A stretch of DNA of 64,000 nt from Simiduia aestuariiviva (GTDB lineage: Bacteria > Pseudomonadota > Gammaproteobacteria > Pseudomonadales > Cellvibrionaceae): assembly GCF_014192475.1 (NCBI RefSeq), contig NZ_JACHXZ010000001.1, positions 1,040,110-1,104,109 of the forward strand, in the 5' to 3' direction. The position numbers and the translations under genes were made by a program. The notes beneath the pieces were generated by a model. That model did not search any database and was not told where the DNA came from. It saw nothing but the letters and a program-made list of their open reading frames with translations. Positions 49,952-59,381 of this stretch are shown here, one piece after another. How positions within the stretch are numbered: position 1 is the first letter of the stretch; the number at the start of each line of letters is the position of its first letter.

Positions 49952-51223
49952 ATGAAACACTCAGCGTTGCAACTGTCGGTCTTTGGTGAAAAATTCGCGG
50001 GTCAAACCGGAGCGTCCTCGCTGATGGACGATTTGGGCGGCGCGCTCAACGACAACCCCAACATGCTATTTATGGGGGGCGGGAACCCCAGTCGAATTCC
50101 AGCCATGGAGGCACTTTTTGCTGAGCGCATGGCTAGCATGGCGCGCAACAGCGACCAGCTTTTTGGCGCACTGGGCGTGTACAAGTCACCTCAGGGCGAT
50201 CGGGCATTTTTAGCCGCGTTAGCTAAAATGCTATCGAACATCTGCGGCTGGGAGCTTACTGAACGCAACCTCGCTATCTCAAATGGCAGCCAATCCGCAT
50301 TTTTCGTATTGTTTAACCTCTTTGCCGGGCGCATGCCTGACGGTTCCAAGCGCCATATACAGCTGCCGCTGGCACCTGAGTATTTGGGTTATGCGGACAG
50401 CGGCCTGAGCGAGGATTTTTTTCGCAGCACTAAGCCCACCATTGAATTGTTGGAGGGCAATTTATTTAAATACCACGTGGATTTTGAGGCATTGGCATTG
50501 ACCGATGCCACCGCGGCGGTGTGCGTATCGCGGCCCACCAATCCCACCGGTAATGTCATCAGCGATGATGAATTGCAACAGCTCGATCGCTTGGCGCGCG
50601 CACAAGGAGTGCCGCTGATAATCGACAACGCCTACGGTACACCTTTCCCTAATATTTTATTTACCGACGCCAAACCCTTTTGGAATGACAACACCATTTT
50701 GTTGCTCAGCTTGTCTAAGTTGGGCTTGCCCGGTGTGCGCACGGGAATCGTGGTAGCGAATGAATCGGTGATTCGCGCTTTTAGTAATGCCAATGCGGTA
50801 TTGAATCTAGCCTCGGGCAATATGGGGCCGGCTTTGGTGCAGCCGTGGATTGAGTCGGGCGAACTCATCCAACTGTGTGAGCGCCATGTGCGGCCGCATT
50901 ATCGCAATAAGGTCGGCGCAGCTTTGACGCAGTGCCGCGAGGCATTAGCCGGCACCCCGTTCAGAGTACATCGCCCGGAGGGCGCGCTGTTTTTGTGGCT
51001 CTGGTTTCCGGATCTACCCATTACTAGCGACGAGTTGTATAGGCGCTTGAAAAAGCGCGGCGTGCTGGTGGTGTCGGGCCACCACTTTTTCCCCGGCCTA
51101 ACGGAACCTTGGGCGCACCAACACGAATGCATTCGCGTCAATTACGGCCAAGATGCCGATACCGTGCGCCGCGGTTTCGCAATTATTGGCGACGAGGTGG
51201 CGCGTGCTTATAGCCATGGCTAA
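49952..51223 (+). CDS. avtA: Valine-pyruvate aminotransferase
   Basis: The 423-residue class I/II PLP aminotransferase starts LSVFGEKFAGQTGASSLMDDL, then has MLFMGGGNPSRIPAMEALF, both typical of AvtA. The PLP lysine is in LLSLSKLGLPGVRTG, and the nearby Asp/Tyr are in IIDNAYGTPFPN. It interconverts valine and pyruvate with ketoisovalerate and alanine. It follows a LysR gene by 18 bp. Length matches the E. coli enzyme. Confidence 0.93.
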   Translation: MKHSALQLSVFGEKFAGQTGASSLMDDLGGALNDNPNMLFMGGGNPSRIPAMEALFAERMASMARNSDQLFGALGVYKSPQGDRAFLAALAKMLSNICGWELTERNLAISNGSQSAFFVLFNLFAGRMPDGSKRHIQLPLAPEYLGYADSGLSEDFFRSTKPTIELLEGNLFKYHVDFEALALTDATAAVCVSRPTNPTGNVISDDELQQLDRLARAQGVPLIIDNAYGTPFPNILFTDAKPFWNDNTILLLSLSKLGLPGVRTGIVVANESVIRAFSNANAVLNLASGNMGPALVQPWIESGELIQLCERHVRPHYRNKVGAALTQCREALAGTPFRVHRPEGALFLWLWFPDLPITSDELYRRLKKRGVLVVSGHHFFPGLTEPWAHQHECIRVNYGQDADTVRRGFAIIGDEVARAYSHG

Positions 51224-51312
51224 TACAGTGACCACGTCCATACCAACCCTATTCAGGACAGTCGGCAGCGCCGATTTTCCACCGATTTTTTTAACCTTTG
51301 GAATTACTATTT

Positions 51313-52599
51313 ATGAATATTGTCATCGTAGGCGGTGGCGCGGGTGGGCTCGAATTAGCCACTCGCCTTGGCCGCAAATTGGGTCGCCCTGAGCGCGCTA
51401 AAGTCACTTTGGTGGATAAAAACGCCACTCACATCTGGAAGCCTTTGTTACATGAAGTGGCCACCGGCGCGCTGGATGCAGGCATCGATGCCGTGAGTTA
51501 TCGAGCCCATGCGCGCCGCCATGGGTTTCATTTTCAACAGGGTTCATTAGCGGGCCTTGATCGTGCCGCGCGCACCATTCGACTGGCGGCCATTGAGGAT
51601 GATCAAGGCCGTGCAGTAGTGGGAGAGCGGACGATCGATTACGACTATTTGGTCTTGGCGTTGGGCTCGTCCACGAACGATTTTGGCACGCCGGGCGTTA
51701 GTCAACACTGCATTTTCTTAGATGCACCGGCGCAAGCGGAACGCTTCCACCAGCGCATGCTCAATGGGTTTGTACGGTTAGACGCCAGTCGCGATGCGTC
51801 AACGCTTCGCATCGCCATTGTCGGCGCAGGTGCGACGGGGGTAGAGCTTTCGGCGGAACTTCACAATGCCGCTCAGTGGCTCTCCGTTTACGGGCTACCC
51901 AACATCAGTCGCGACCGCTTACAAGTGACTCTGGTAGAGGCGGGGCCACGCATTTTGCCGGCACTGCCCGAGCGACTGTCTGGCAAAGCCCACGCTGAAT
52001 TGGTCAAGCTTGGCGTTGAGGTGTTGGTGAATACCCGCGTTGCTGCAGCAGAAATCAATGGCCTGCGCACTACTGAGGATAGGCTGTTGGAAGCCGATTT
52101 GATGGTTTGGGCTGCCGGTATTAAAGCGCCAGACTTTCTGGCCAATTTTGCGGGGCTGGAGACAAATCGCATCAATCAATTGGTGGTGCGGCCCACGTTG
52201 CAAACCACGGAGGACTACCGCATTTTTGCCTTGGGTGATTGCGCCGCCTGCGTCATGGCCGACGGGCGCAACGTGCCGCCAAGGGCGCAGTCGGCCCATC
52301 AAATGGCGGATTGTATCTACGACAACCTATTGGCCATTTATCGCAGCCGCCCACTGAAACCGTTTATCTATAAGGATCACGGCTCGCTGGTTTCGCTGAG
52401 CCGTTACTCCACAGTGGGCAGTCTAATGGGCAATCTAACGCGGGGCAGTATGATGATCGAGGGGCGCTTGGCTCGGATGGTGTACATCTCCTTGTACCGC
52501 ATGCATCAGGTGGCACTGCACGGTTGGTTGCGCACGGGATTGTTAGCACTTAGTGAAAAGATTGGACGAGTGGTGCGGCCGCGGCTCAAATTGCACTGA
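51313..52599 (+). CDS. ndh: Type II NADH dehydrogenase (NDH-2)
   Basis: The 428-residue flavoprotein has an FAD Rossmann motif ([14 protein letters not shown]), [12 protein letters not shown], an NAD Rossmann motif ([18 protein letters not shown]) and a final FAD contact [11 protein letters not shown]. The C-terminal amphipathic region ([17 protein letters not shown]) fits membrane association. It oxidises NADH and reduces quinone without pumping protons. ATG 51313 follows TTGGA-like bases and begins the Rossmann motif at once; a TTG at 51298 is less likely. Confidence 0.92.
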   Translation: MNIVIVGGGAGGLELATRLGRKLGRPERAKVTLVDKNATHIWKPLLHEVATGALDAGIDAVSYRAHARRHGFHFQQGSLAGLDRAARTIRLAAIEDDQGRAVVGERTIDYDYLVLALGSSTNDFGTPGVSQHCIFLDAPAQAERFHQRMLNGFVRLDASRDASTLRIAIVGAGATGVELSAELHNAAQWLSVYGLPNISRDRLQVTLVEAGPRILPALPERLSGKAHAELVKLGVEVLVNTRVAAAEINGLRTTEDRLLEADLMVWAAGIKAPDFLANFAGLETNRINQLVVRPTLQTTEDYRIFALGDCAACVMADGRNVPPRAQSAHQMADCIYDNLLAIYRSRPLKPFIYKDHGSLVSLSRYSTVGSLMGNLTRGSMMIEGRLARMVYISLYRMHQVALHGWLRTGLLALSEKIGRVVRPRLKLH

Positions 52600-52664
52600 T
52601 TTCCTTCAAGCATGGCAGGCTTTGCTATTCTGATAGCTGCCTGTCCATGCCGAGGAGATGTTGT

Positions 52665-53126
52665 GTGCTTAAGTTTGTTATGTATGTCAGCGATGCCTGT
52701 CCAAAGATGCTCGATGATCAAGAGCAAATGATCAGTGACTTGATCGATATTGAGCGCACGGCGAAACACCGCAATAGCGCGTTAAACATCACCGGGGTGT
52801 TGTTGGTCGACAATGGCCACTTTATTCAGTTATTGGAGGGCTATGAAGCGGAAGTGGATGAGTTGTTGGCGTCTATTAAAAATGACAGCCGCCATAGCAA
52901 TGTCTGTGTGCTGATGGATGAGGAAGTCAGCGCTCGATCCTTCGGCGATTGGAATATGGATATCTTTACGCTCGACATTCAACCAGAACTGAAAAGCAGT
53001 GATCTACATCGATTTCGCGATTGCTATCTGGCCAATGAAAAGCCCAACGCCCGCGAAGTGGCAACTTGGGTGAGACGGTTAATTACCCACCCAGAAATTC
53101 GCTTTCAAGGGGCAGCCGCCTGCTAG
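52665..53126 (+). CDS. BLUF-domain blue-light photoreceptor
   Basis: The 153-residue protein is a stand-alone BLUF domain plus a short helical tail. Flavin-pocket residues are all visible: Y7 (FVMYVSD), N41 (LNITGVLL), Q55 (FIQLLEG), W96 and M98 (GDWNMDI). Light would rearrange the Y/Q hydrogen bonds around FAD. There is no EAL, GGDEF or cyclase domain, so output must be by protein contact. GTG 52665 was chosen because GAGGAG is 7 nt upstream; an ATG at 52647 lacks such a site. The end overlaps the convergent transglycosylase gene by 4 bp. Confidence 0.92.
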   Translation: MLKFVMYVSDACPKMLDDQEQMISDLIDIERTAKHRNSALNITGVLLVDNGHFIQLLEGYEAEVDELLASIKNDSRHSNVCVLMDEEVSARSFGDWNMDIFTLDIQPELKSSDLHRFRDCYLANEKPNAREVATWVRRLITHPEIRFQGAAAC

Positions 53127-53692
53127 CGCCAACGCTCCCACGCATTCATCACTCGCTCTGGATACCAGTAGCGTCCGTAAGAACCGTTATAGCGAGCGAG
53201 TGCGTCGGCCCAATGGCCGTCTGAGCGCTTGAGATAGTGTTTGAGAATGGTGCACCCATAGCGCAGGTTAGTTTGCATATCGATGAGATTGTCTTCTGGC
53301 CGGCCGATTTCGTGTTTCCAGAAAGGCATAATTTGCATCATGCCCTGCGCACCTACGCGAGATACCGCAAAGCGGTCAAATGCACTTTCCACTTCGATCA
53401 CGGCTAACACGATTTCCGGTTGCAATCCGGCCCGCGTTGCTTCGCTATGCACGGCGCGAAGTATTTTTAATCGCTTCTCAGGTTCGTCGACAAAGCGTTG
53501 CAAGCGGCTAGATTGAAGCATCAGCCAGGCTTCTGCATCGAAGCGGTCGGTGAAACTGTCGGCCGCCTGCACCGCATTGAGCAGTAGCTGGCGCAGCTCG
53601 TCGTCCACGTCGCTGGGCTTGGACTGGCCTAGTGCCAGCCCTGGCAGTAACACCAGGGCCAGTAACCAAGTTGCGATGTACGCTTTAGCCAT
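53123..53692 (-). CDS. Secreted lytic transglycosylase (SLT domain)
   Basis: The 189-residue protein has a signal peptide (MAKAYIATWLLALVLLPGLALG). The SLT domain carries catalytic Glu in VIEVESAFDRFAVS, followed by GAQGMMQIMP and ARYNGSYGRYWYP. It cleaves peptidoglycan between MurNAc and GlcNAc in the periplasm. ATG 53692 was chosen for its GGAG site and signal peptide; the open frame to 53803 lies inside proS. It is 13 bp after proS on the same strand and likely co-transcribed. Confidence 0.9.
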   Translation of the reverse strand: MAKAYIATWLLALVLLPGLALGQSKPSDVDDELRQLLLNAVQAADSFTDRFDAEAWLMLQSSRLQRFVDEPEKRLKILRAVHSEATRAGLQPEIVLAVIEVESAFDRFAVSRVGAQGMMQIMPFWKHEIGRPEDNLIDMQTNLRYGCTILKHYLKRSDGHWADALARYNGSYGRYWYPERVMNAWERWR

Positions 53693-53705
53693 GGAGCTCC
53701 GCCTA

Positions 53706-55436
53706 TTAGTGCGCCAGTGCGCCCTGTAAATGGGTGATCGCTCCCGCCAGTGGCAGCTGCCGGCTTTCGCTGTCGCGTCGGCCTTTGTACTCAACTTCGC
53801 CATTTTCTAAGCCGCGGTCACCCACCACGATGCGGTGGGGAATACCCATCAACTCGGTGTTGGCCAGCATCACACCCAAACGGGCCTTATCTTCGTCCAT
53901 GAACAGTACATCGATGCCCGCGTTGAGCAAGTCGGCGTAGAGCTGCTCGCAGGCGAGGCGCACGGCGTCGGATTTATTGATGTTAATGGGGATGATGGCC
54001 ACCTGAAAGGGGGCTATCGCATTCGGCCAAATGATGCCGTTGTCGTCGTGATTCTGTTCAATAGCCGCGGCCACAACGCGCGTCACGCCTATGCCGTAGC
54101 AGCCCATGGTCATCACCTCTGCTTTGCCATTTTCATTCAAGACGCTGGCATTTAGGGCTTTTGAGTACTTGGTACCCAATTGGAATATGTGGCCCACTTC
54201 AATGCCGCGTTTAATGCCTAGGCTACCTTTGCCATCGGGGCTGGGGTCGCCGGCGACGACATTGCGGATATCTTCCGTGCGGCTAAGGCTTGCATCGCGC
54301 TCCCAATTGACGCCAGTGAGGTGGAAGCCATCTTCGTTGGCGCCACAAACGAAGTCTGCCAGCTGGGCGGCGCTGCGGTCCACAATAGTAAGAATGGGAA
54401 GGTTAACTGGCCCCAAAGACCCCACGCCTGCGCCCAATTCGGATTTGATCCGGTCCTCGGGTGCAAAGGTCAGAGGGCTGCTAACGCCCGCCAATTTTTC
54501 TGCTTTTATTTCGTTCAAATCGTGGTCACCGCGAATCACTAGCGCGACAAGCGGCTGGGTTTGATCTTGCTCTTCAGCTTCCCCTAAAACAATCAGCGTC
54601 TTGACGGTGTTGTTGGCGGTCACTGCCAGTTGTGCGCAGACCTCTTCAATGGTGTGTGCGCTGGGGGTGGCCACCTTCGTCATGGACTGGCTCGGCTGTG
54701 CGCGCTCACTGGTGGGCGCTAACGCCTCTGCCTTCTCGATATTCGCCGCGTAGTCAGAGCCATCACTAAAAACGATGGCGTCTTCACCGCTGGCAGCTAA
54801 TACGTGAAATTCATGGGAAAACGCGCCACCGATAGAGCCGGTATCGGCCAATACGGGGCGGTACTCCAGGCCAATGCGGTCAAAGATATTGCAGTAGGCT
54901 TGATGCATCACTTGATAGGTGGCTTGCAGGCATTCTTCGCTGGCGTGGAAAGAATAGGCATCTTTCATGATGAACTCGCGCGAGCGCATAACACCGAAAC
55001 GGGGCCGGATTTCATCGCGAAACTTGGTTTGAATCTGGTAATAGGTGGCAGGTAGCTGCTTGTAGGAGCTGATCTCATTGCGCACCATATCGGTGACCAC
55101 TTCCTCGTGGGTTGGCCCCAGGCAGAAGGCGCGATCGTGTCGGTCTGTGATGCGTAACAGCTCTGGCCCGTATTGCTGCCAGCGGCCAGACTCCTCCCAT
55201 AATTCGGCAGGCTGCACCACGGGCATGAGCATCTCCTGCGCGCCGGCGTTGTTCATCTCTTCACGCACGATGGCTTCGACTTTGCGCAAAACCCTCAATC
55301 CCAAAGGCAGCCAGGTGTAAAGGCCCGAGGCCAGCTTGCGAATCATGCCCGCCCTCAGCATCAGTTGGTGGCTGATGACTTCGGCATCGTTCGGGGTTTC
55401 TTTCAATGTGGCAATTAGAAAACGGCTGGCGCGCAT
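53706..55436 (-). CDS. proS: Prolyl-tRNA synthetase (bacterial type)
   Basis: The 576-residue class II synthetase charges tRNA-Pro. Motif regions are [17 protein letters not shown], motif 2 [22 protein letters not shown], and motif 3 [13 protein letters not shown]. An inserted editing (YbaK/INS) domain sits mid-protein ([18 protein letters not shown]), the bacterial-type architecture. The anticodon-binding domain is at the C-terminus. It is divergent from the HIT gene and followed by the transglycosylase gene. Length is normal. Confidence 0.97.
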   Translation of the reverse strand: MRASRFLIATLKETPNDAEVISHQLMLRAGMIRKLASGLYTWLPLGLRVLRKVEAIVREEMNNAGAQEMLMPVVQPAELWEESGRWQQYGPELLRITDRHDRAFCLGPTHEEVVTDMVRNEISSYKQLPATYYQIQTKFRDEIRPRFGVMRSREFIMKDAYSFHASEECLQATYQVMHQAYCNIFDRIGLEYRPVLADTGSIGGAFSHEFHVLAASGEDAIVFSDGSDYAANIEKAEALAPTSERAQPSQSMTKVATPSAHTIEEVCAQLAVTANNTVKTLIVLGEAEEQDQTQPLVALVIRGDHDLNEIKAEKLAGVSSPLTFAPEDRIKSELGAGVGSLGPVNLPILTIVDRSAAQLADFVCGANEDGFHLTGVNWERDASLSRTEDIRNVVAGDPSPDGKGSLGIKRGIEVGHIFQLGTKYSKALNASVLNENGKAEVMTMGCYGIGVTRVVAAAIEQNHDDNGIIWPNAIAPFQVAIIPININKSDAVRLACEQLYADLLNAGIDVLFMDEDKARLGVMLANTELMGIPHRIVVGDRGLENGEVEYKGRRDSESRQLPLAGAITHLQGALAH

Positions 55437-55516
55437 GGTGCTCTCTTTAAATGGCTCGGAAAGTTCAAACGGGCTATTCTAAGGGGCGAATGCAGATGGG
55501 TACAATGAGGTTGGCT

Positions 55517-55945
55517 ATGTTTTCCCTTCATCCACAGCTAGAGCAGGACTCAATACTGCTAGGTCATATGGATTTGTGTCAGGTGCGCTTGAGCCTAGAT
55601 GCAAATTACCCTTGGTGTCTGTTGATCCCGGAGCGAGGGGCCGTGACTGAAATTCACCACCTCAGCGAAGAGGATAGGCATCAGTTGATGGATGAGTCCT
55701 GTCGATTAGCCGAGGTAATGGTGGGCCTTTTCGACCCAAAGAAGATCAATGTGGCAGCGCTGGGTAATATGGTGCCGCAGCTGCACCTACACCATGTGGC
55801 GCGCTTTGAAGGAGATGCCGCGTGGCCCGCCCCCATCTGGGGGCGGGCAGCGGCGCTTGCGTATGCACCCGAGGCGCTCGCTAAGCGGCGCGATAAGCTC
55901 ATCAGCGCCTTGGTGGGCGAGGGTTTTACCCCCGCCGCTAACTAG
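55517..55945 (+). CDS. HIT-family nucleotide hydrolase-like protein
   Basis: The ~142-residue protein starts MFSLHPQLEQDS, as in proteobacterial HIT-domain proteins. The histidine triad is QLHLHHVARF, followed by the family-specific DAAWPAPIWG. It probably binds or hydrolyses a nucleotide conjugate; the substrate is unknown. ATG 55517 was chosen because GAGG is 6-7 nt before it; earlier in-frame Met codons (from 55451) precede the homology. It is a lone gene, divergent from proS. Confidence 0.87.
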   Translation: MFSLHPQLEQDSILLGHMDLCQVRLSLDANYPWCLLIPERGAVTEIHHLSEEDRHQLMDESCRLAEVMVGLFDPKKINVAALGNMVPQLHLHHVARFEGDAAWPAPIWGRAAALAYAPEALAKRRDKLISALVGEGFTPAAN

Positions 55946-55949
55946 GGCT

Positions 55950-56420
55950 TTAGGACGCCATCTGGGATTGCTGGTAATTCTCCAGGCCCACGCGATCAAT
56001 GAGCCCCAGTTGAGTTTCCAGCCAGTCGACGTGTTCTTCTTCAGACTCCAAAATTTCTTTAAATAAATCTCGGGTAATGTAGTCCTGTACCGACTCGCAA
56101 TACTTAATGCCGTCTTTTAAGTCTGGAATGGCCTTCAGCTCCAATTTAAGGTCGCAGCTCAGCATTTCCTTGACGTTTTCACCAATCAATAATTTGCCTA
56201 GGTCTTGCAGGTTGGGAATGCCCTCTAGAAACAAAATGCGCTCGATCAATTGATCGGCGTGCTTCATTTCATCGATGGACTCGTGATATTCCTTCTCGCC
56301 GAGCTCCGCTAACCCCCAGTCTTTGTACATGCGCGCATGCAAAAAATACTGATTGATGGCAATGAGTTCGTTTCCTAGGACTTTGTTGAGGTGGGCAATA
56401 ACCTGAGGATCGCCTTTCAT
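55950..56420 (-). CDS. bfr: Bacterioferritin
   Basis: The 156-residue iron-storage subunit starts [19 protein letters not shown]. Ferroxidase ligands are visible at E18, E51, H54, E94 and, in [10 protein letters not shown]127/H130. The haem ligand is M52. All are present, so both haem binding and iron oxidation are expected. ATG 56420 has ACGGAG 6 nt upstream; the frame extends to 56456. A candidate promoter, TTGACA on the minus strand at 56479-56484, lies upstream. bfd is next upstream. Confidence 0.95.
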   Translation of the reverse strand: MKGDPQVIAHLNKVLGNELIAINQYFLHARMYKDWGLAELGEKEYHESIDEMKHADQLIERILFLEGIPNLQDLGKLLIGENVKEMLSCDLKLELKAIPDLKDGIKYCESVQDYITRDLFKEILESEEEHVDWLETQLGLIDRVGLENYQQSQMAS

Positions 56421-56540
56421 GATGGCTCCGTTCGCTCGCAGATAAATGTGCGGCAAGTGTGTGCCCGAGGCGAAACAGTGTCAAGAAAAACAGCGGTAAG
56501 TGATTGAATTAAATAGATTAAATGAATTTTTGTTAATAAG

Positions 56541-56566
56541 TAAAAAGCGAATGCAAGCGATTCGCA
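56541..56566 (-). terminator. Terminator of bfd
   Basis: On the minus strand a GCGAAT/ATTCGC stem with a seven-base loop is followed by CTTTTT, 9 bp after the bfd stop. bfr then needs its own promoter. Confidence 0.6.
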
Positions 56567-56574
56567 ATCCGGCG

Positions 56575-56781
56575 CTATGCAGCCGTGTAGAACAGGGCCT
56601 CTGAGCAGGAAGTGTGCATCTGCAGTGTTTCATCGATAATTTCTTGTGCCAATACACCGCATTTACCGCACTGGCTGGCCACGCCCAAGGCTTTGCGAAC
56701 CTGGCGCAAATTGGTTGCGCCCTCAGCGACAGCGTCGGTTATTTGGGAGTCGGTGATGCCTTTACAAATGCAGACGTACAT
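56575..56781 (-). CDS. bfd: Bacterioferritin-associated ferredoxin
   Basis: The 68-residue [2Fe-2S] protein has cluster ligands C4, C6, C38 and C41 (YVCICKG, SQCGKCG). Bfd reduces haem-bound Bfr to release stored iron when iron is scarce. A Fur-overlapped promoter lies directly upstream, so it is expected to be induced under iron limitation. The C-terminus has an extra Cys (TSCSEALF). Confidence 0.95.
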   Translation of the reverse strand: MYVCICKGITDSQITDAVAEGATNLRQVRKALGVASQCGKCGVLAQEIIDETLQMHTSCSEALFYTAA

Positions 56782-56816
56782 GGTGCTTCCACTAATGCGT
56801 TGTTGATAGGCAAGAA

Positions 56817-56844
56817 GTTTACATTAATGAGAATCATTGTCAAT
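56817..56844 (-). promoter_or_regulatory. bfd promoter overlapped by a Fur box
   Basis: On the minus strand TTGACA (56839-56844) and TAAACT (56817-56822) are 16 bp apart. The stretch 56823-56841 matches the 19-bp Fur consensus at 15 of 19 positions (core AATGAGAATCATTGTC). Fe-Fur binding would block this promoter. Confidence 0.75.
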
Positions 56845-57071
56845 ACTTTATGGGAATTGTTCTTATTTATAACTAATTTGCGGTAACCCATTGAAACTGA
56901 TGCTATCGGTGCCATATACAGATTCAATGACACTGCCGCGGTGGTGCGGGTAACATAGCCGCCTTTCTTCGCGCAGCCAGTTGTGCTTGCGCCCATTGCG
57001 GTGATACGGGCGATCGCCGCTCAGCAAATTATTTGTAAGACTCAAACTTAATCAGTAACAAGGAGAATATC

Positions 57072-57674
57072 ATGGGTGTTTTAGTAGGTAAGCAGGCGCC
57101 AGACTTCACTGCAGCTGCCGTATTGGCTTCGGGCGAAATCGTTGAGGATTACAACCTGTCCGCTGCCATTAAGGGCAAAAAGGCGGTCATCTTTTTCTAT
57201 CCACTGGATTTCACCTTTGTTTGCCCATCTGAGCTGTTGGCTTTTGACCATCGCATCGAAGAGTTTAAGAAGCGCAACGTAGAAGTAATCGGTGTTTCTA
57301 TCGATTCACACTTTAGCCACAACGCATGGCGCAACACACCCGTTGACCAAGGCGGCATTGGCCCCGTGCGCTACACCTTGGTAGCCGATATTCAGCACAG
57401 CATCTGTAAGGATTACGACGTTGAATCTGAAGGTGGCGTGGCATTCCGCGGCTCTTTCCTGATTGATGAGGACGGTTTAGTGCGTCATCAGGTAATCAAT
57501 GACTTACCACTTGGCCGCAATGTTGACGAAATGTTGCGTATGGTTGATGCCTTGGCATTCCATCAAGAGCACGGCGAAGTCTGCCCAGCGGGTTGGAAAG
57601 ATGGCGACAAGGGTATGACGGCTTCACCCGAGGGTGTGGCTGCTTACTTGAAAGAGAACGCTGACAAGCTATAA
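57072..57674 (+). CDS. Typical 2-Cys peroxiredoxin (AhpC/Tsa type)
   Basis: The 200-residue thiol peroxidase has peroxidatic C51 in FTFVCPSELLAF and resolving C171 in GEVCPAGW. The conserved FRGSFLIDEDG and GRNVDEMLR follow the family. It reduces hydrogen peroxide and organic peroxides in the cytoplasm. No ahpF is adjacent, so thioredoxin is the probable reductant. The start has AAGGAG 8 nt upstream. It is divergent from the iron genes bfd and bfr, linking iron handling with peroxide defence. Confidence 0.94.
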   Translation: MGVLVGKQAPDFTAAAVLASGEIVEDYNLSAAIKGKKAVIFFYPLDFTFVCPSELLAFDHRIEEFKKRNVEVIGVSIDSHFSHNAWRNTPVDQGGIGPVRYTLVADIQHSICKDYDVESEGGVAFRGSFLIDEDGLVRHQVINDLPLGRNVDEMLRMVDALAFHQEHGEVCPAGWKDGDKGMTASPEGVAAYLKENADKL

Positions 57675-57692
57675 CGTTGGTGCTTTAAAAAA

Positions 57693-57715
57693 GCCGCGCA
57701 ATGCGCGGCTTTTTT
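57693..57715 (+). terminator. Terminator after the peroxiredoxin gene
   Basis: A GCCGCGC-AAT-GCGCGGC stem and T-run lie 19 bp after the stop. Confidence 0.88.
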
Positions 57716-58081
57716 GTGCCTGAATAAAAGGCCGGCGCATTATAGGAAGGCACTGTGACATTATCCCAAATTGCTAAGACGGGTTTTTCATACATAGTTC
57801 TATTTAATATTCTGCATAGTGATTAAAAACCAGAAGAATTTTATAAAGTTAGTACTTCCTTCACGCCTTTTTTAAATTCAACCTGTCTAAGCTGACAGAA
57901 GTTTCCACACCCTAGCGAACAATGGCTGTGGGCAGTGAATTCGCCTCAGTAAAATATGACATCTCTTTGTATTGACATATATAACCTATTGTTTTCTATA
58001 AGTATTTTTTGGTGTGGTTAATTTTTGGACAATTTGTAGAGGTGCCCCGTCGAATGGGCAATTGCGCCCGTTTCTCAGATA

Positions 58082-58131
58082 TCATGCACAGACTTATCCA
58101 CAGAAATTGTGGATTAATGCAGTTGTGCACA
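58082..58131. other. Cluster of four DnaA-box-like 9-mers in an AT-rich gap
   Basis: TCATGCACA (58082-58090), TTATCCACA (58094-58102, exact consensus), TAATCCACA on the minus strand (58108-58116) and TTGTGCACA (58123-58131) occur within 50 bp. The other three each miss one position of TTATNCACA. The surrounding gap (57716-58310) has no convincing gene and contains an AT-rich stretch at about 57960-58020. DnaA binding is inferred. Confidence 0.5.
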
Positions 58132-58310
58132 GGGCGTCAATGGAGATCTCGAAGTTTTTAGCACAAATGTTCATATTAATAGGGAAACGAGGTGAAAAAT
58201 TCGACGGCGTTGGGGATTCGACTGCCTATACTGGATGAAGCGCCGCCAGAATGCGGCACCCGGTCACTGACACAAGATTGATTAGACCCTCAGATTTTAA
58301 GGAGTAAGAC

Positions 58311-58586
58311 GTGGAGGCAGATCGCCGCAGGTATGCACGCCAAGCCACATCCATTCGCGTAGAAATGACGCACCCCGCTTTCGGCACTTTGGTGGGATAT
58401 ACCCGAGATATTTCAGATGGCGGCGCATCGGTGCAGCTGGAAACCGAGCTGTTGCCGCCCAAGGGAACATTAGTGCACGTGGTATTTCGCAAAATTGCCG
58501 GCCAGGTCAATCAAGAACCCGTACCCATGAAAATTATGCATCAGCATAAAACCACCGTTGGCTTGATGTTCTGCTTGCAGGACTAG
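58311..58586 (+). CDS. PilZ-domain c-di-GMP-binding protein
   Basis: The 91-residue stand-alone PilZ domain has the c-di-GMP motifs RRRYAR (RxxxR) and DISDGG (D/NxSxxG). Such proteins bind the second messenger and regulate motility or surface structures by protein contact. Start GTG 58311 has AAGGAG six nt upstream. A TTGACA at 57972-57977 with TATAAG 19 bp on could give it a long leader. A pilU-like gene occurs elsewhere in the window, but no direct link is shown. Confidence 0.92.
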   Translation: MEADRRRYARQATSIRVEMTHPAFGTLVGYTRDISDGGASVQLETELLPPKGTLVHVVFRKIAGQVNQEPVPMKIMHQHKTTVGLMFCLQD

Positions 58587-58646
58587 GTCAGCCTTTAGCG
58601 GCTGGGCTACCTTGGCTGGCGATTTTGGCTAGCGATCTTTACTTAA

Positions 58647-59165
58647 CTAGTGACAATGGGCCGGTAGCCACAACTTCAAATCCCCGTCAGTGGCCAGTTG
58701 CCTCAAATCGCCACACTGCAGCGCGCTATTGTCTCGCACATCCAAATAAGTCAGCTTTAGCCAATTGAGTGCTTCAGGCAGTGCTTTGAGCTGATTGTTG
58801 CGCAGGTCCACCTGGGTAAGCTTGGCGAGTTTGGTCAATTCGGGCACCTGCCGCAGGTTGTTGTCCGCCAAATTTAACGTGGTTATGCCCGCAAAAATCT
58901 CTATTCCGGCCAGTGTTTGGATACCCGCATTGGTGCAATTTAGCCGCGTAAGGCGGCTGGCCTCAGTCACTCGCTGGTCCTCAATAGTTTGGTCGAGGCA
59001 GCGCTGCAAATTTTTATCGACCACAGTAAAGTCCATAAACAGGGGCGCAGGGGCGTAAACCGTCCGCTCGTTGACAGTTACCTCGTAGCCAGAGCAGGCT
59101 GAAATTAGCAGCAGGCTTAGCAAAATTATTGCCTTCAGCGAAGGTCTGGGGTGTGGGTGTTGCAT
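58647..59165 (-). CDS. Leucine-rich-repeat lipoprotein
   Basis: The 172-residue protein has a lipoprotein signal with lipobox LISAC, so it is membrane-anchored. The C-terminal half holds short leucine-rich repeats (TTLNLADNNLRQVPEL, TQVDLRNNQLKALPEA, TYLDVRDNSAL). The N-terminal half includes CLDQTIEDQRV and NCTNAGI, with Cys residues that might pair. LRRs suggest a protein-protein contact role, otherwise unknown. ATG 59165 has GGAG upstream; 59186 is an alternative. Confidence 0.8.
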   Translation of the reverse strand: MQHPHPRPSLKAIILLSLLLISACSGYEVTVNERTVYAPAPLFMDFTVVDKNLQRCLDQTIEDQRVTEASRLTRLNCTNAGIQTLAGIEIFAGITTLNLADNNLRQVPELTKLAKLTQVDLRNNQLKALPEALNWLKLTYLDVRDNSALQCGDLRQLATDGDLKLWLPAHCH

Positions 59166-59313
59166 GCTTCTGTCTCCGGCCCGCATGTTCCTAGCAGCTT
59201 AGTTTAGGTGGGCCGGCAGCATAGTGCTGAATGGCATTTGGAGCCATAGTTGCATTACATTATTTTGCGACTGAGCCGGCACTTTCTCCCTTATAAGGTT
59301 TGTCTGGGCAGGG

Positions 59314-59319
59314 TATACT
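59314..59319 (+). promoter_or_regulatory. Possible -10 element of the OmpA-lipoprotein gene
   Basis: TATACT is a good -10 hexamer 63 bp before the start. The -35 (TTATAA, 17 bp upstream at 59291-59296) is weak. Confidence 0.35.
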
Positions 59320-59381
59320 CCAGCACGATTATCCACCTAGCGCCCCATGCGGGGTGTGTAGAATTACTTTGAGGAGTTGTC

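Noticed and set aside
58014-58238. Open frame of 74 codons in the gap after the peroxiredoxin
   Set aside because: No ribosome site and no family similarity, and it runs across the DnaA-box cluster; coding is unlikely.
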